From: Rhizobium grahamii CCGE 502
Lineage (GTDB): Bacteria > Pseudomonadota > Alphaproteobacteria > Rhizobiales > Rhizobiaceae
Length of the DNA: 64,000 bases
Direction: 5' to 3'
Assembly (NCBI RefSeq): GCF_000298315.2
Contig: NZ_AEYE02000031.1
Span: 248,001 to 312,000 of the forward strand
In this document: positions 52,796-62,719 of the stretch, piece by piece
Layout of the letters: the number at the start of each line of letters is the position of its first letter
Position numbering within the stretch: position 1 is the stretch's first letter
The notes under the pieces: generated by a model
Told to the model about the DNA's origin: nothing
Databases searched by the model: none
What the model saw: the letters and a program-made list of their open reading frames with translations, nothing else
Made by a program: the position numbers and the translations under genes

Positions 52796-53308
52796 TTAGC
52801 CGGCAAGTGCTGCCTGCCGCATGCGGTTGCTGCCGCGGTTGTGCGCATGGCAGATGGCGATCGCCAGGGCGTCGGCGGCGTCATTGCCTTTGAATTCGAC
52901 CTTCGGCATCAGGATTTTCAGCATCATGTGGATTTGCTGCTTTTCACCGTGGCCGACACCGATGACCGCCTTCTTGACCGCGTTCGGCGCGTATTCAGCG
53001 ACCGGCAATCCGGCGCGGGCCGGGACCAGCATGGCAATGCCGCGCGCCTGGCCTAGCTTCAGGGTCGCAACGGCATCCTTGTTGACGAAGGTCTGTTCGA
53101 CAGCGGCCTCATCCGGCTTGTAGCTATGGACGACTTCCGCCAGGCCGTCATGCAGTTGGCAGAGGCGTGAGGCCAGGTCCATGTCGCCGTCCGAGGTCAC
53201 CGTACCGGAGGCGACGAAGCGCAAGGAATTGCCGAGCGTGTCGATAATTCCCCAGCCGGTGCGGCGCAGGCCCGGATCAACGCCGATGATGCGAATCGTA
53301 TTTTGCAT
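52796..53308 (-). CDS. ruvC: Holliday junction resolvase RuvC
   Basis: Endonuclease of 170 residues cutting Holliday junctions. The acidic active-site residues are in [14 protein letters not shown] (Asp11), [11 protein letters not shown] (glutamate near 70) and [16 protein letters not shown] (aspartates near 142-145). First gene of ruvCAB. In related genomes yebC usually lies just upstream; here about 10 kb separates them. Confidence 0.96.
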   Translation of the reverse strand: MQNTIRIIGVDPGLRRTGWGIIDTLGNSLRFVASGTVTSDGDMDLASRLCQLHDGLAEVVHSYKPDEAAVEQTFVNKDAVATLKLGQARGIAMLVPARAGLPVAEYAPNAVKKAVIGVGHGEKQQIHMMLKILMPKVEFKGNDAADALAIAICHAHNRGSNRMRQAALAG

Positions 53309-53548
53309 GCTTCACCCTATTGCACTCGCAAAATAACTGCCATCGATATGTGAACAAAACAAAAACATGCCTTGTTTTTCAGCCCCGCTGTTTACGGCAA
53401 TTTAAGCTCCGTAGCCGACTTTTGATCCATAAAATGTCAGAGGAGCTCCCTTCTTCAGGAGGCAAGGCTCCCGTGTTCTGTTTACAGGTCAGCCGGCAGG
53501 GCGTTTCCGTTCTGCCTGTATGAGCCGTTCCGGAAGGGTTCGTCGTTC

Positions 53549-55858
53549 ATGGTTCAGAGATTTCAATCCCTGTCCTTTAAGGTCATTGCTACATTCATCC
53601 TGCTCACGGCGCTGTCGATCGCGGTCATCAACGTCCTCGCTTACTTCGCTAGCAGCCGCACTTCCGGCGAGCAGGCGCTCAAGGCAAAGGAGAGCGTCCT
53701 GATCTTCCGCGGCGACATGCTGCGGGATCAGCTTGAGCAGCTAGAAAACCAGGCGAACTCGATTGCGCGCATCGAAGCGCTGCAGATGTCGATCACGAGC
53801 CTGAAGAGCGGTTGGAAGACCATCGAGAAGACGTCGGGTGATGCTCGCGCCGAATTGAAGAAGGTGTTCATCACCAACAATCCGAATCCGGCAGATCAGC
53901 GCGAAAAACTGATAAAGCCAGAAGCACCGAGCGGCTTCTACTTCTCCAACCACGAAACAACGCAGGGCGAGGTGGCCCGCGACCTCGAGAACACCGCCTT
54001 CAGCGACCTGCTGATTGCCGATCTCGATGGCAACGTTCTCTATTCCTACAAGAAGAACGACGACTTCGCTGAAAACCTGAAGACCGATGCGTGGAAGTCG
54101 ACCGGTGCCGGTCTCGCTTTTGCTAAGGCTATCGAGAACACCGCCAAGGCGAAGGACGATTCCGCGCCGACCGGCTTTTCAGGTCTTCGCGTCGATGCAA
54201 CAAGCGGCAAGTCGGCCATCTTCTACGCCGTGCCGATCGTCAAACTCGGTGCCCCGAAGGGCGTGATGCTTTTCAAGGTACGCGATGACATCATTACCAG
54301 CATTCTCGCCAAGGGTATCGTGGCCGGCAGCACCGCACAGGCAGCGATCATCTCGGAAGACGGCTCCGCTATTGGCGTGAACAGTACCGGCCAGCTCGTG
54401 ATGCTGGATACGGGGCCCTTCACCTTCGTTAAGGACGCTCTTTCGGTAAAAGGGATGACGGTTGACGACTTCGATCGCGCAGACGGCTCGGCGCGCGCCT
54501 ACGTCCGCGGCATCGACTATCAGGGTTCCCGCTTCCTCGTGGTGGAAAGTGTACGCCTCAGCGAGCTTAACGCTGGGTCGCTCGAAATCGCGACCCTGCT
54601 GACGATGATCGCATTTGGTGTTCTGATCGTGATGGCCGTGGCGACCTGGATGATCACCAAACTGCTGTTCTCGCCACTTGCCCGTCTTGCCGGCGTCACC
54701 CGTGATGTTGCCGACGGCAAGCTCGACGTTGAGATCGGTAGCCAGAGCCGCGGCGACGAGATCGGCACGATGGCCAAGGCCCTGGCGCGGTTCAAGCAAT
54801 CGCTCGTCGAGAGCCGCGAGCTGGAAGCTGCAAGCAATGAAACACGGGCGCGCGCCGAGCGTGATCGCCAACAACATATGGCCGAGCGCGAGGCGGAAGC
54901 GCGGACACTGCAGGAAGTCGTCCAGGCAATCGACGAAGGTCTGCATCATCTCGCCAGTGGCGATCTTGCCTATCAGATCGAGACCCGTTTCCCGAGCGAG
55001 CTCGAGGGCCTGCGCGTCAATTTCAACGAGGCGCTGGCAGCGCTCAGCGAAACAATGACGGCGATCGGCGGCAACTCCATGGCGGTGCGTGCGGGCTCGG
55101 AGGAAATGCGCACCGGCGCCGACGAGCTTGCCGGTCGTACCGAGCGGCAGGCCGCTTCGATCACGGAGACTGCAAACGCGATCGATGCGATCACCCAGTC
55201 GGTCCGGGTTCAGATCGAGCGCGCCGAGCAGGCCGAACGTATTGCCCGCGACGCCAAGCGCGAAACGACGGGCTCCAGCCAGATCATGCAGGAGACGATC
55301 GCTGCAATGGAAGCGATCCAGGCATCGTCGCGCCAGATCAACTCTATCATCGCCGTGATCGACTCGATCGCCTTCCAGACGAACCTGCTGGCGCTCAACG
55401 CCGGCGTCGAAGCGGCGCGCGCAGGGGAATCCGGCAAGGGTTTCGCTGTCGTCGCCATGGAAGTGCGCGAACTGGCGCAGCGTTCGTCGAGTGCCGCAAA
55501 GGAAATCGGCAGCCTGCTGCAAAAATCCACGCATGAGGTTGAGCTCGGCGTATCGCTCGTCGAGCGTGCCGGCGACGCGTTGACCGGGATCGGCAGCCAC
55601 GTCGAGGCGATCAACGGCCAGATCAGCGAGATCATGGAAACGACCCGTGAAGAGGCGGACACCCTGCGCCAGATCAACGCGGCGGTGTCCGAGCTGGACG
55701 CGATGACGCAGCAGAATGCGGCAATGGTCGAGGAAACCACCGCGGCTATCCACCGACTTGCAACGGAAGCGGTCGAAATGGATCGGCAATTGGCGAATTT
55801 CACATTGGCGCATGAACATCCGAGCGCTGAGGTGCACGTGCTGAGACGTCGGGCCTGA
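53549..55858 (+). CDS. methyl-accepting chemotaxis protein
   Basis: Receptor of 769 residues. A first membrane helix (about 11-35; IATFILLTALSIAVINVLAY) is followed by a large periplasmic sensor (about 36-345) of Cache-like character and a second helix (about 347-372). HAMP domains follow (LLFSPLARLAGVTRDVADG and a second near 465-510), then the signalling domain (about 520-750) with the conserved tip IDSIAFQTNLLALNAGVEAA and GKGFAVVAMEVRELAQRSS. No C-terminal CheR/CheB pentapeptide is seen. It lies apart from che genes. Ligand unknown. A terminator follows. Confidence 0.94.
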   Translation: MVQRFQSLSFKVIATFILLTALSIAVINVLAYFASSRTSGEQALKAKESVLIFRGDMLRDQLEQLENQANSIARIEALQMSITSLKSGWKTIEKTSGDARAELKKVFITNNPNPADQREKLIKPEAPSGFYFSNHETTQGEVARDLENTAFSDLLIADLDGNVLYSYKKNDDFAENLKTDAWKSTGAGLAFAKAIENTAKAKDDSAPTGFSGLRVDATSGKSAIFYAVPIVKLGAPKGVMLFKVRDDIITSILAKGIVAGSTAQAAIISEDGSAIGVNSTGQLVMLDTGPFTFVKDALSVKGMTVDDFDRADGSARAYVRGIDYQGSRFLVVESVRLSELNAGSLEIATLLTMIAFGVLIVMAVATWMITKLLFSPLARLAGVTRDVADGKLDVEIGSQSRGDEIGTMAKALARFKQSLVESRELEAASNETRARAERDRQQHMAEREAEARTLQEVVQAIDEGLHHLASGDLAYQIETRFPSELEGLRVNFNEALAALSETMTAIGGNSMAVRAGSEEMRTGADELAGRTERQAASITETANAIDAITQSVRVQIERAEQAERIARDAKRETTGSSQIMQETIAAMEAIQASSRQINSIIAVIDSIAFQTNLLALNAGVEAARAGESGKGFAVVAMEVRELAQRSSSAAKEIGSLLQKSTHEVELGVSLVERAGDALTGIGSHVEAINGQISEIMETTREEADTLRQINAAVSELDAMTQQNAAMVEETTAAIHRLATEAVEMDRQLANFTLAHEHPSAEVHVLRRRA

Positions 55859-55879
55859 ACCGAGCGGTGGCGAAACAAG

Positions 55880-55902
55880 GGGCCGGGTGACCGGCCCTTT
55901 TT
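55880..55902 (+). terminator. terminator after the chemoreceptor gene
   Basis: GGGCCGG-GTGA-CCGGCCC followed by TTTTTC, 21 bases after the stop. Confidence 0.85.
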
Positions 55903-55978
55903 CTTTCCCGCTTCGTTTGGAGCGGAAGAAGAGCACACCTACATAGACCTGTCCTTTCAACTAGCGACAGGCTTGGTC

Positions 55979-56980
55979 ATGGTTCCCTTTTCCATTCTCG
56001 ATCTCTCTCCGGTCCCAGACGGCGGGACGGTCCGCCAGTCGTTCGAGAGTTCGGCGCGCATGGCGCAGAAGGCCGAAGAGTTCGGGTACAACCGCTTCTG
56101 GCTTGCGGAGCATCACGGCATGCCGGGGATCGCCAGCGCGGCGACTGCGGTCGTCATCGGCCACGTCGGCGCGGCGACGAAGCGCATCCGTATCGGCTCG
56201 GGCGGCATTATGCTGCCGAATCACTCACCGCTCGTGATTGCCGAGCAGTTCGGAACGCTGGAGGCTCTTTTTCCAGGGCGGGTCGATCTCGGCCTTGGAC
56301 GCGCGCCCGGCACCGACATGCGGACTGCCCAGGCGCTGCGGCGCAATTTGGACGCCGGGGCGCAGAGCTTCCCGAATGACGTCGTTGAATTGCAGCAGTT
56401 GCTCGGAGCGCCGATCGAGAACCAGGCGATCCTCGCTGTTCCCGGCATGAATACCAATGTGCCGATCTGGCTGCTGGGGTCCAGCCTCTACAGCGCACAG
56501 CTCGCGGCAATGCTTGGGCTACCCTATGCCTTCGCTTCCCACTTCGCGCCGGATTCCCTGCTTGATGCCATCGACATCTATCGCAGCCGCTTCACGCCAT
56601 CCGCGGTGCTCGACAAGCCGTATGTCATGGTCGGAGTCATGGGTTCCGTCGCCGCGACTGACGAGGAGGCGCAGTATCATTTCACCTCTGCCCAGCAGCA
56701 GTTCGTCAATCTGCGCCGAAATGTGCGCGGCCAGTTCCCACGCCCAGTCAAGGACATGGAGAGCTTCTGGTCGCCGATGGAGAAGCTGACGGTGGAACAT
56801 ACGCTGCGTTACGCGGTCGTCGGTTCCCAGAAAACGGCAGAGGCGAAGCTCACCGGGTTCCTGGCGGAGACACAGGCCGACGAAGTCATCATCTCGATGC
56901 CTATTCACGATATAGAAGCGAGATTGACCTCGGTGGAGCTTTTTGCCGGGCTTGGAAACTTCCTTAGCGCTGCGGCGTAA
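55979..56980 (+). CDS. luciferase-like (LLM class) flavin-dependent oxidoreductase
   Basis: TIM-barrel monooxygenase of 333 residues. It begins [17 protein letters not shown] and has the LLM-type motifs [18 protein letters not shown] (about 38-55), [20 protein letters not shown] and [16 protein letters not shown]. This places it in the MsnO8-like or YhbW-like group of putative oxidoreductases using reduced FMN. Substrate unknown. The start is the ATG at 55979; a TTG two codons earlier is possible. No partner flavin reductase is nearby. Confidence 0.92.
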   Translation: MVPFSILDLSPVPDGGTVRQSFESSARMAQKAEEFGYNRFWLAEHHGMPGIASAATAVVIGHVGAATKRIRIGSGGIMLPNHSPLVIAEQFGTLEALFPGRVDLGLGRAPGTDMRTAQALRRNLDAGAQSFPNDVVELQQLLGAPIENQAILAVPGMNTNVPIWLLGSSLYSAQLAAMLGLPYAFASHFAPDSLLDAIDIYRSRFTPSAVLDKPYVMVGVMGSVAATDEEAQYHFTSAQQQFVNLRRNVRGQFPRPVKDMESFWSPMEKLTVEHTLRYAVVGSQKTAEAKLTGFLAETQADEVIISMPIHDIEARLTSVELFAGLGNFLSAAA

Positions 56981-57163
56981 TGTCGCGTGCGCGGCTGGGT
57001 CAGGCAACACAGCCATTTGTGCGAATTGACTTAACGCAGTCGCACCATAGCTTCGTCTGATTGCACTATCGTTTGCAGAGTTGCGGCGATGCAGGTGCGA
57101 TTGGACGGCGCGCCAAAAATGGCGCGGCCGGTTTCGAGCAACCTTTGGAGGATGAGGATTGCT

Positions 57164-57550
57164 ATGCGTTACCGCGGTCTTGCTGCTTTGATTTCAGTGC
57201 TCTGTCTTTCCACCTCGGCTGCAATCGCCCAAGAGGGTGATGCGGCGGCCGGGGAAACGGTATTCAAAAAATGCGCGGTCTGTCACATTGCCGACAGCGA
57301 CAAGAACAAGGTCGGGCCGTCGCTGAACCACGTGTTCGGTCGCACCGCCGGAACCCATCCGAACTTTGCCTATTCGTCGGCAATGAAGGCTGCGGGTACA
57401 GCCGGATTGGTCTGGGATGACGCGACGCTGCGCGATTATCTTCACGACCCCAAGTTGAAGGTAAAGGGAACGAAGATGGTGTTCGTCGGCCTAAAGGATG
57501 ATGGCGAGATCACCAACCTGATCGCCTACCTCAAACAATTCTCGAAATGA
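57164..57550 (+). CDS. periplasmic class I cytochrome c
   Basis: Small electron carrier of 128 residues. A signal peptide (about 1-23, LISVLCLSTSAAIAQ) precedes a cytochrome c2-like domain with the haem site KCAVCH and the axial methionine in GTKMVFVGLKDD. GGAGGATGAGGA stands upstream; the ATG at 57164 has the best spacing. It is placed before the cox operon, so it may donate electrons to that oxidase, though the 143-bp gap suggests separate control. It converges with nothing and stands after the LLM gene by about 180 bp. Confidence 0.92.
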   Translation: MRYRGLAALISVLCLSTSAAIAQEGDAAAGETVFKKCAVCHIADSDKNKVGPSLNHVFGRTAGTHPNFAYSSAMKAAGTAGLVWDDATLRDYLHDPKLKVKGTKMVFVGLKDDGEITNLIAYLKQFSK

Positions 57551-57601
57551 AATCAGCCGATTGCGACCGGGCCGACTGATTTGGGAGGCTCGCTCGCGCC
57601 A

Positions 57602-57630
57602 TTGCCGTGATGCTTTGTTTATGAGATAGT
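57602..57630 (+). promoter_or_regulatory. possible promoter of the cox operon
   Basis: TTGCCG, 17-base spacer, GATAGT, about 65 bp before the subunit II start. Each box matches consensus at four of six positions. Confidence 0.35.
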
Positions 57631-57693
57631 CCTAACGCAACTGCCGACGGATTGCGGGTAATTTCCGCCTAGACGGTGGTTTGGGAGGAACGC

Positions 57694-58503
57694 ATGGTTG
57701 TCGTGCTTGTTCTCGTTCTGATCGTCATCGGGTCGGTGGCATTCCATCTGCTCAGCCCGTGGTGGTGGACTCCGATTGCCTCGAACTGGAGCTATATCGA
57801 CCATACCATCATCATCACGTTCTGGATCACCGGCGTCGTCTTCGTCGCGGTGATCTCGTTCATGGCCTATTGCATCTTTCGTTTTCGCCATCGGCCGGGG
57901 AACCGGGCGGCCTATGAACCAGAAAACAAGCGTCTGGAATGGTGGCTTGCCGGCAGCACTGCTCTCGGGGTGGGTGCGATGTTGGCACCTGGTCTCTTCG
58001 TATGGCACCAGTTCGTGACTGTCCCCGCGGATGCTGGCGAAATCGAAGTCGTCGGGCAGCAGTGGCTGTGGAATTTCCGGTTGCCCGGAGTGGATGGCAA
58101 GCTCGGCAGGGCCGACAACCGAGCGGTGACCGCAGACAATCCGCTCGGCGTGATCAGAAGCGATCCGGCTGGCCTCGACGACATCATCATTTCAGGTGGC
58201 GAACTGCATTTGCCCATCGGAAAACCGGTCCGCGTGCACCTGCGCTCGGTTGACGTCTTGCACGATTTCTATGTTCCCGAGTTCCGGGCGAAAATGGACA
58301 TGATCCCCGGCTCGGTCACCTATTTCTGGTTCACGCCGACGCGCACGGGCACATTCGAAGTGCTCTGCGCGGAGCTTTGCGGTGTTGGACATCCGCAGAT
58401 GCGAGGGACTGTCGTCGTCGACGAGGCGGACGCCTATCAGGCGTGGCTCGCGCAGCAGCAGACGTTCTCGCAGCTGATGGCAGCGGTTGAACCGGCCAAC
58501 TAG
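57694..58503 (+). CDS. coxM: cytochrome c oxidase subunit II (CoxM type)
   Basis: Subunit of 269 residues receiving electrons at the CuA centre. Two N-terminal membrane helices (about 1-20 and 38-62) precede a periplasmic cupredoxin domain. CuA ligands are seen in VDVLHDFYVPEF (histidine) and CAELCGVGHPQM (two cysteines, glutamate, histidine, methionine). It has no fused cytochrome c domain, so it is an aa3-type rather than caa3-type subunit. GGGAGG precedes the ATG at 57694. First gene of a five-gene operon in coxMNOP order as described for Bradyrhizobium. Confidence 0.9.
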   Translation: MVVVLVLVLIVIGSVAFHLLSPWWWTPIASNWSYIDHTIIITFWITGVVFVAVISFMAYCIFRFRHRPGNRAAYEPENKRLEWWLAGSTALGVGAMLAPGLFVWHQFVTVPADAGEIEVVGQQWLWNFRLPGVDGKLGRADNRAVTADNPLGVIRSDPAGLDDIIISGGELHLPIGKPVRVHLRSVDVLHDFYVPEFRAKMDMIPGSVTYFWFTPTRTGTFEVLCAELCGVGHPQMRGTVVVDEADAYQAWLAQQQTFSQLMAAVEPAN

Positions 58504-58558
58504 GCCGGCGTTGCGACCGGGGGAGCGGTCGCAATGGGAGGAGGAAGGAAGGCATGCG

Positions 58559-60334
58559 ATGGTTGATATTCCAACCAGTGCCGGCGACGTTATTCCGCCC
58601 GCCGAAGTGGCGGATGTCGAACTTTACCATCCGAAGAGCTGGTGGACGAAATACGTCTTCAGCCAGGACGCCAAGGTCATTGCCATCCAGTATTCCATGA
58701 CGGCGTTCGCGATCGGGTTCGTGGCGTTGGTGCTGTCTTGGCTGATCCGCCTGCAGCTCGGCTTTCCGGGTTATTTCTCCTTCATCGACGCCGATCACTA
58801 CTATCAGTTCATCACCATGCACGGGATGATCATGGTAATCTATCTGCTGACCGCGCTCTTCCTCGGCGGCTTCGGCAACTATCTCATTCCCCTGATGGTC
58901 GGCGCTCGCGACATGGTGTTCCCCTATGCGAACATGCTGAGCTACTGGCTCTACCTGCTCGCCGTGATCGTGCTTGTCGCCGGCTTCTTTGCGCCCGGCG
59001 GGCCGACGGGTGCCGGCTGGACGCTCTATCCGCCGCAGGCGTTGACATCCGGTACGCCGGGCGGGCGCGACTGGGGTATCATCCTGATGCTCTCCTCCCT
59101 GATCATCTTCATCATCGGCTTCACGATGGGCGGGCTGAACTATGTCGTCACCGTGCTGCAGGGAAGGGCGCGCGGCATGACATTGATGCGAATGCCGTTG
59201 ACCGTATGGGGCATCTTCACCGCCACCGTCATGGCGCTGCTGGCGTTCCCGGCATTGTTCGTCGCCGCCGTCATGATGCTGTTCGACCGGCTGCTCGGCA
59301 CCAGCTTCTTCATGCCTGCGATTGTCGAGATGGGCGAACAGCTGAAGTCGGATGGCGGAAGCCCGATCCTGTTCCAGCACCTCTTCTGGTTCTTCGGGCA
59401 TCCGGAGGTCTATATCGTTGCGCTTCCGGCCTTCGGCATCGTCTCCGACCTGATCAGCACGCATGCGCGCAAGAATATCTTCGGCTACCGCATGATGGTC
59501 TGGGCGATCGTGATCATCGGGGCGCTGAGCTTCATCGTCTGGGCGCACCACATGTATGTCAGCGGCATGAACCCGAATTTCGGGTTCTTCTTCGCCACGA
59601 CAACGCTCATCATAGCCGTGCCGACCGCGATCAAGGTCTACAACTGGGTCTTGACACTTTGGCGGGGGGATATCCACCTGACTTTGCCGATGCTGTTTGC
59701 CATCGGCTTCATCGTGACGTTCGTCAACGGCGGGTTGACCGGGCTTTTCCTCGGCAATGTCGTGGTTGATGTGCCGCTGTCCGACACGATGTTCGTCGTC
59801 GCGCATTTCCACATGGTGATGGGCGTTGCACCGATTATGGTGGTCTTCGGCGCCATCTATCACTGGTATCCGAAGATTACCGGGCGGATGCTCGACGAGG
59901 TTCTCGGACGGATTCACTTCTGGGTCACCTTCATCGGCGCCTATGCGATCTTCTTTCCCATGCATTACGTGGGCCTTGTCGGTGTGCCGCGCCGCTACTT
60001 CGAGCTCGGCGACACGGTATTCATTCCGCCGTCCGTGCATGATTTGAACATGTTCATTTCCGTCGCAGCGCTGATTGTCGGTGCGGCTCAACTCGTCTTT
60101 TTGTTCAATGTCGTCTGGAGCCTGTTCCATGGTCGAGAGGCCGGCGGCAACCCGTGGCGGGCGACGTCATTGGAATGGCAGACACCCGAGACGCCGCCGG
60201 CACACGGCAATTGGGGCAAGGAGCTTCCGGTCGTCTACCGCTGGGCATACGATTATAGCGTCCCCGGTGCTGCCGAAGACTTCATACCGCAGAACCAGCC
60301 GCCGCCGGCCGGTCTGTCGAGGGCGCCAGCATGA
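58559..60334 (+). CDS. coxN: cytochrome c oxidase subunit I (CoxN type)
   Basis: Catalytic subunit of 591 residues with twelve or more membrane helices, carrying haem a and the haem a3/CuB centre. Haem ligand in YYQFITMHGMIMVIY; CuB ligands in FFGHPEVYIVALPAF (with the cross-linked Tyr and the E of the proton channel) and VWAHHMYVSG; paired histidines in VAHFHMVMG. The GHPEVY sequence places it among A-family oxidases. GGAAGG precedes the ATG at 58559. It overlaps the next gene by 4 bp. Confidence 0.94.
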   Translation: MVDIPTSAGDVIPPAEVADVELYHPKSWWTKYVFSQDAKVIAIQYSMTAFAIGFVALVLSWLIRLQLGFPGYFSFIDADHYYQFITMHGMIMVIYLLTALFLGGFGNYLIPLMVGARDMVFPYANMLSYWLYLLAVIVLVAGFFAPGGPTGAGWTLYPPQALTSGTPGGRDWGIILMLSSLIIFIIGFTMGGLNYVVTVLQGRARGMTLMRMPLTVWGIFTATVMALLAFPALFVAAVMMLFDRLLGTSFFMPAIVEMGEQLKSDGGSPILFQHLFWFFGHPEVYIVALPAFGIVSDLISTHARKNIFGYRMMVWAIVIIGALSFIVWAHHMYVSGMNPNFGFFFATTTLIIAVPTAIKVYNWVLTLWRGDIHLTLPMLFAIGFIVTFVNGGLTGLFLGNVVVDVPLSDTMFVVAHFHMVMGVAPIMVVFGAIYHWYPKITGRMLDEVLGRIHFWVTFIGAYAIFFPMHYVGLVGVPRRYFELGDTVFIPPSVHDLNMFISVAALIVGAAQLVFLFNVVWSLFHGREAGGNPWRATSLEWQTPETPPAHGNWGKELPVVYRWAYDYSVPGAAEDFIPQNQPPPAGLSRAPA

Positions 60335-61041
60335 GCGTCGTTCTGATCTTCCTCGCAGGCGTCGCCGCCATCGTCATCTGGTGGATGTCCGGACAGCGGT
60401 TGATGTCGAAGCCGTGGCTGGAGATCGGCACGCTCGACGATATCCACCAACCGGCCAAGCAGCCGATCCCGACTGCCAAGATCGGCCTCGGTATTTTTCT
60501 TGCGGTTGTCGGGGCTCTCTTCTCCTTGCTGGCCAGCGCCTATCTCGCCCGGATGAGCGGCGCCGATTGGTGGGCGGTCCCCATTCCGCGGCTTCTTTGG
60601 GCGAATACCGCGGTGCTGATCGCCAGCTGTGCGGCCCTGCAGTGGACCGTGGTTCAAGCGCGGCGAGGCGCGGATGACGGTGTACGGCTGGGCCTCGATG
60701 CCGCATTGGCGACCGCAGTCCTGTTTCTCGCGGGGCAGATCGTCGCCTGGCTGCAGCTTGTTGCGGCGGGTTATGTGTTGGCCGATAACCCTGCAAACAG
60801 CTTCTTCTACATGCTGACCGGGCTGCACGGTCTCCACATTCTCGGCGGGCTGGCGGTGCTTGCGCGGACACGGGTGAGACTGCTCGCGGGCACCAGCATG
60901 GCACCCGCAAGACTGCGCCTCGGCATCGAGCTCTGCGCCACCTACTGGCACTTCATGCTCGTCGTGTGGCTGCTTCTCTTTGCGCTTTTCACCGGCTGGG
61001 CAAACGACTTTGTCGATCTCTGCCGTCAACTCGTTTCTTAA
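60331..61041 (+). CDS. coxO: cytochrome c oxidase subunit III-like (CoxO type)
   Basis: Membrane protein of 236 residues of the CoxIII/CyoC superfamily, with about seven hydrophobic segments. The late helix pair reads FYMLTGLHGLHILGGLAVLA and ATYWHFMLVVWLLLFALF, where TGLHGLH and YWHF are subunit III signatures. Its N-terminal part is divergent. It is the first of two consecutive subunit III-like genes, overlapping subunit I (ATGA) and ending 10 bp before the second. Confidence 0.88.
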   Translation: MSVVLIFLAGVAAIVIWWMSGQRLMSKPWLEIGTLDDIHQPAKQPIPTAKIGLGIFLAVVGALFSLLASAYLARMSGADWWAVPIPRLLWANTAVLIASCAALQWTVVQARRGADDGVRLGLDAALATAVLFLAGQIVAWLQLVAAGYVLADNPANSFFYMLTGLHGLHILGGLAVLARTRVRLLAGTSMAPARLRLGIELCATYWHFMLVVWLLLFALFTGWANDFVDLCRQLVS

Positions 61042-61051
61042 GGGGTAGCCA

Positions 61052-61780
61052 ATGGCCGAACTCACCCGAGTTGAAACAGAACCCGTTGCCCATGGCAGCC
61101 ATACCGGCGGTCTGCGTGGTGTGGCTGCGGATTTTGCCTCGGATCAGCGAGCGTTCAAGAACGTGTCCTGGGGCAAGGCCATGATGTGGATCTTCCTCCT
61201 CAGCGACACCTTCATCTTCGGCTGTTTCCTGCTTGCCTACATGACGGCTCGGATGTCGACACCGATCCCATGGCCCAATCCGAGCGAGGTCTTTGCACTT
61301 GAAATCGGCGGGCAGCAGGTCCCGCTGATCCTGATCGCCATCATGACCTTCATCCTGATCAGCAGCAGCGGCACGATGGCCATGGCCGTCAATTTCGGTT
61401 ATCGCCGCGAGCGCGGGAAGACGGCAGCACTGATGCTTCTGACGGCGGTGCTCGGCGCCTCTTTCGTGGGAATGCAGGCGTTCGAGTGGACGAAGCTCAT
61501 CACCGAAGGCGTGCGTCCCTGGGAAAACCCGTGGGGTGCGGCACAGTTCGGATCATCCTTCTTCATGATCACCGGGTTTCACGGTACGCACGTGACGTTT
61601 GGCGTGATCTTCCTATTGATCACCGCGCGCAAGGTATGGCGCGGAGACTTCGATACGGGCCGTCGCGGCTTCTTCACAAGCCGCAAGGGCAATTATGAGG
61701 TCGTCGAGATCATGGGCCTCTACTGGCACTTCGTCGACCTCGTCTGGGTCTTCATCTTCGCGTTCTTCTATCTGTGGTGA
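61052..61780 (+). CDS. coxP: cytochrome c oxidase subunit III-like (CoxP type)
   Basis: Second CoxIII-family protein, 242 residues, with five to seven helices. Signatures are WGKAMMWIFLLSDTFIFGCF (with the SDT/E motif), AFEWTKLITEGVRPW, ITGFHGTHVTFGVIFLL and MGLYWHFVDLVWVFIFAFFY. It is closer to canonical subunit III than the preceding gene. In the coxMNOP arrangement both O and P are subunit III homologues, as here. It overlaps none but is 8 bp from the last gene. Confidence 0.9.
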   Translation: MAELTRVETEPVAHGSHTGGLRGVAADFASDQRAFKNVSWGKAMMWIFLLSDTFIFGCFLLAYMTARMSTPIPWPNPSEVFALEIGGQQVPLILIAIMTFILISSSGTMAMAVNFGYRRERGKTAALMLLTAVLGASFVGMQAFEWTKLITEGVRPWENPWGAAQFGSSFFMITGFHGTHVTFGVIFLLITARKVWRGDFDTGRRGFFTSRKGNYEVVEIMGLYWHFVDLVWVFIFAFFYLW

Positions 61781-61788
61781 GGCGCATC

Positions 61789-62124
61789 ATGGCACAGGCA
61801 CAAGCCCATTCCGGCCAACAGCATCCGATCAGGCTTTACCTCGTCGTCTGGGGATTGCTGTTCGTCCTCAGCACCTTCTCCTATCTGGTCGATTATCTCG
61901 GCATCCAGGGCTATCCGCGCTGGACGCTCATCATCATTTTCATGATGCTGAAGGCCGGCCTGATCGTTGCCATCTTCATGCACATGGCGTGGGAGCGGCT
62001 GGCGCTGGTCTATGCGATCCTGCTGCCACCGCTACTCGTCCTGGTCTTCGTGGCGATGATGGCATCGGAGTCGCACTATACGATCTTCACCCGGCTGACC
62101 TTCCTCGGCGGCGCCGGTTCCTAG
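61789..62124 (+). CDS. small oxidase subunit IV-like membrane protein
   Basis: Protein of 111 residues with three hydrophobic helices (about 18-38, 48-68 and 75-95). It is of the prokaryotic cytochrome oxidase subunit IV type (CyoD-like), with the pattern WTLIIIFMMLKAGLIVAIFM then HMAWERLALVYAIL. It supports assembly or stability of the oxidase. The ATG at 61789 has GAGG six bases upstream; the frame from 61774 overlaps the previous gene. Last gene of the cox operon. Confidence 0.85.
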   Translation: MAQAQAHSGQQHPIRLYLVVWGLLFVLSTFSYLVDYLGIQGYPRWTLIIIFMMLKAGLIVAIFMHMAWERLALVYAILLPPLLVLVFVAMMASESHYTIFTRLTFLGGAGS

Positions 62125-62139
62125 GTGGACCAGCGCGGC

Positions 62140-62716
62140 TTACGTGATCTTCTCGTTCGGATAGACGCCCCACAGGGTGGACTGGCGAACGAAGCCACCA
62201 ACCTCATGGCCGGTCACCTCGACGTTGCACCATGTGCCGTCGCAAGAGCGAACAGCGACGCGGACACGGGCCGCCAGCTTCGCAAGGGCGTTGGGCGGAG
62301 GCGCGTGGCGCGGCGCGGATCGGCACCGGTGAGGTGATCCACGGGCCGATCAGCGCAGTGCGGTGGCTGGAGAGCAGCGCGCGGTGCATCCAACCGGAGA
62401 TGCCATCGCAATCCCGCACCTGACGCCAGTTGTCGTATTCTGCGATGATTTCCAGCGGCAGTCCCGGTGCCTGGTAGATCCATTGGGTTGCGTAGTCGAG
62501 CGAGGGCCCGACGCGCATGCGGGCTTCCTTCGATTTCACAGAAACGAAACGGGGCACGCGAAGCCCCGTTTCGCGCCCTGGGGAGCCGTTGGACTGGATC
62601 GACTGCTGCGGGGCTGGATTGGCTGCAGTCGTTTGGCTGGACAGCATGATGCCGAGCAAACAGCCGGCGGACAGCACGCCGAGCCGGCGTGCGGCACGAT
62701 ATGGACGGCGTGCCAT
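62140..62716 (-). pseudogene. SH3-domain (SH3b) periplasmic protein gene with a 1-base frameshift
   Basis: From the ATG at 62716 the frame gives a signal peptide (about 1-31) and a complete first bacterial SH3 domain (RFVSVKSKEARMRVGPSLDY to GWMHRALLSS). After SAQR it turns into arginine- and cysteine-rich nonsense ending at 62204. One base less in the GGG run at 62286-62288 (plus strand) restores LAKLAARVRVAVRSCDGTWC, then VEVTGHEVGGFVRQSTLWGV and YPNEKIT-stop at 62140. That is a normal second SH3 half. So the gene has a single-base insertion, real or a sequencing error. It lies 3 bp downstream of the IalB-like gene. Confidence 0.8.
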
Positions 62717-62719
62717 CGC

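Noticed and set aside
53340-53385. AAAAAC/GTTTTT hairpin in the ruvC-chemoreceptor gap
   Set aside because: Weak A/T-only stem with a long loop; more likely an AT-rich promoter region than a structured element.
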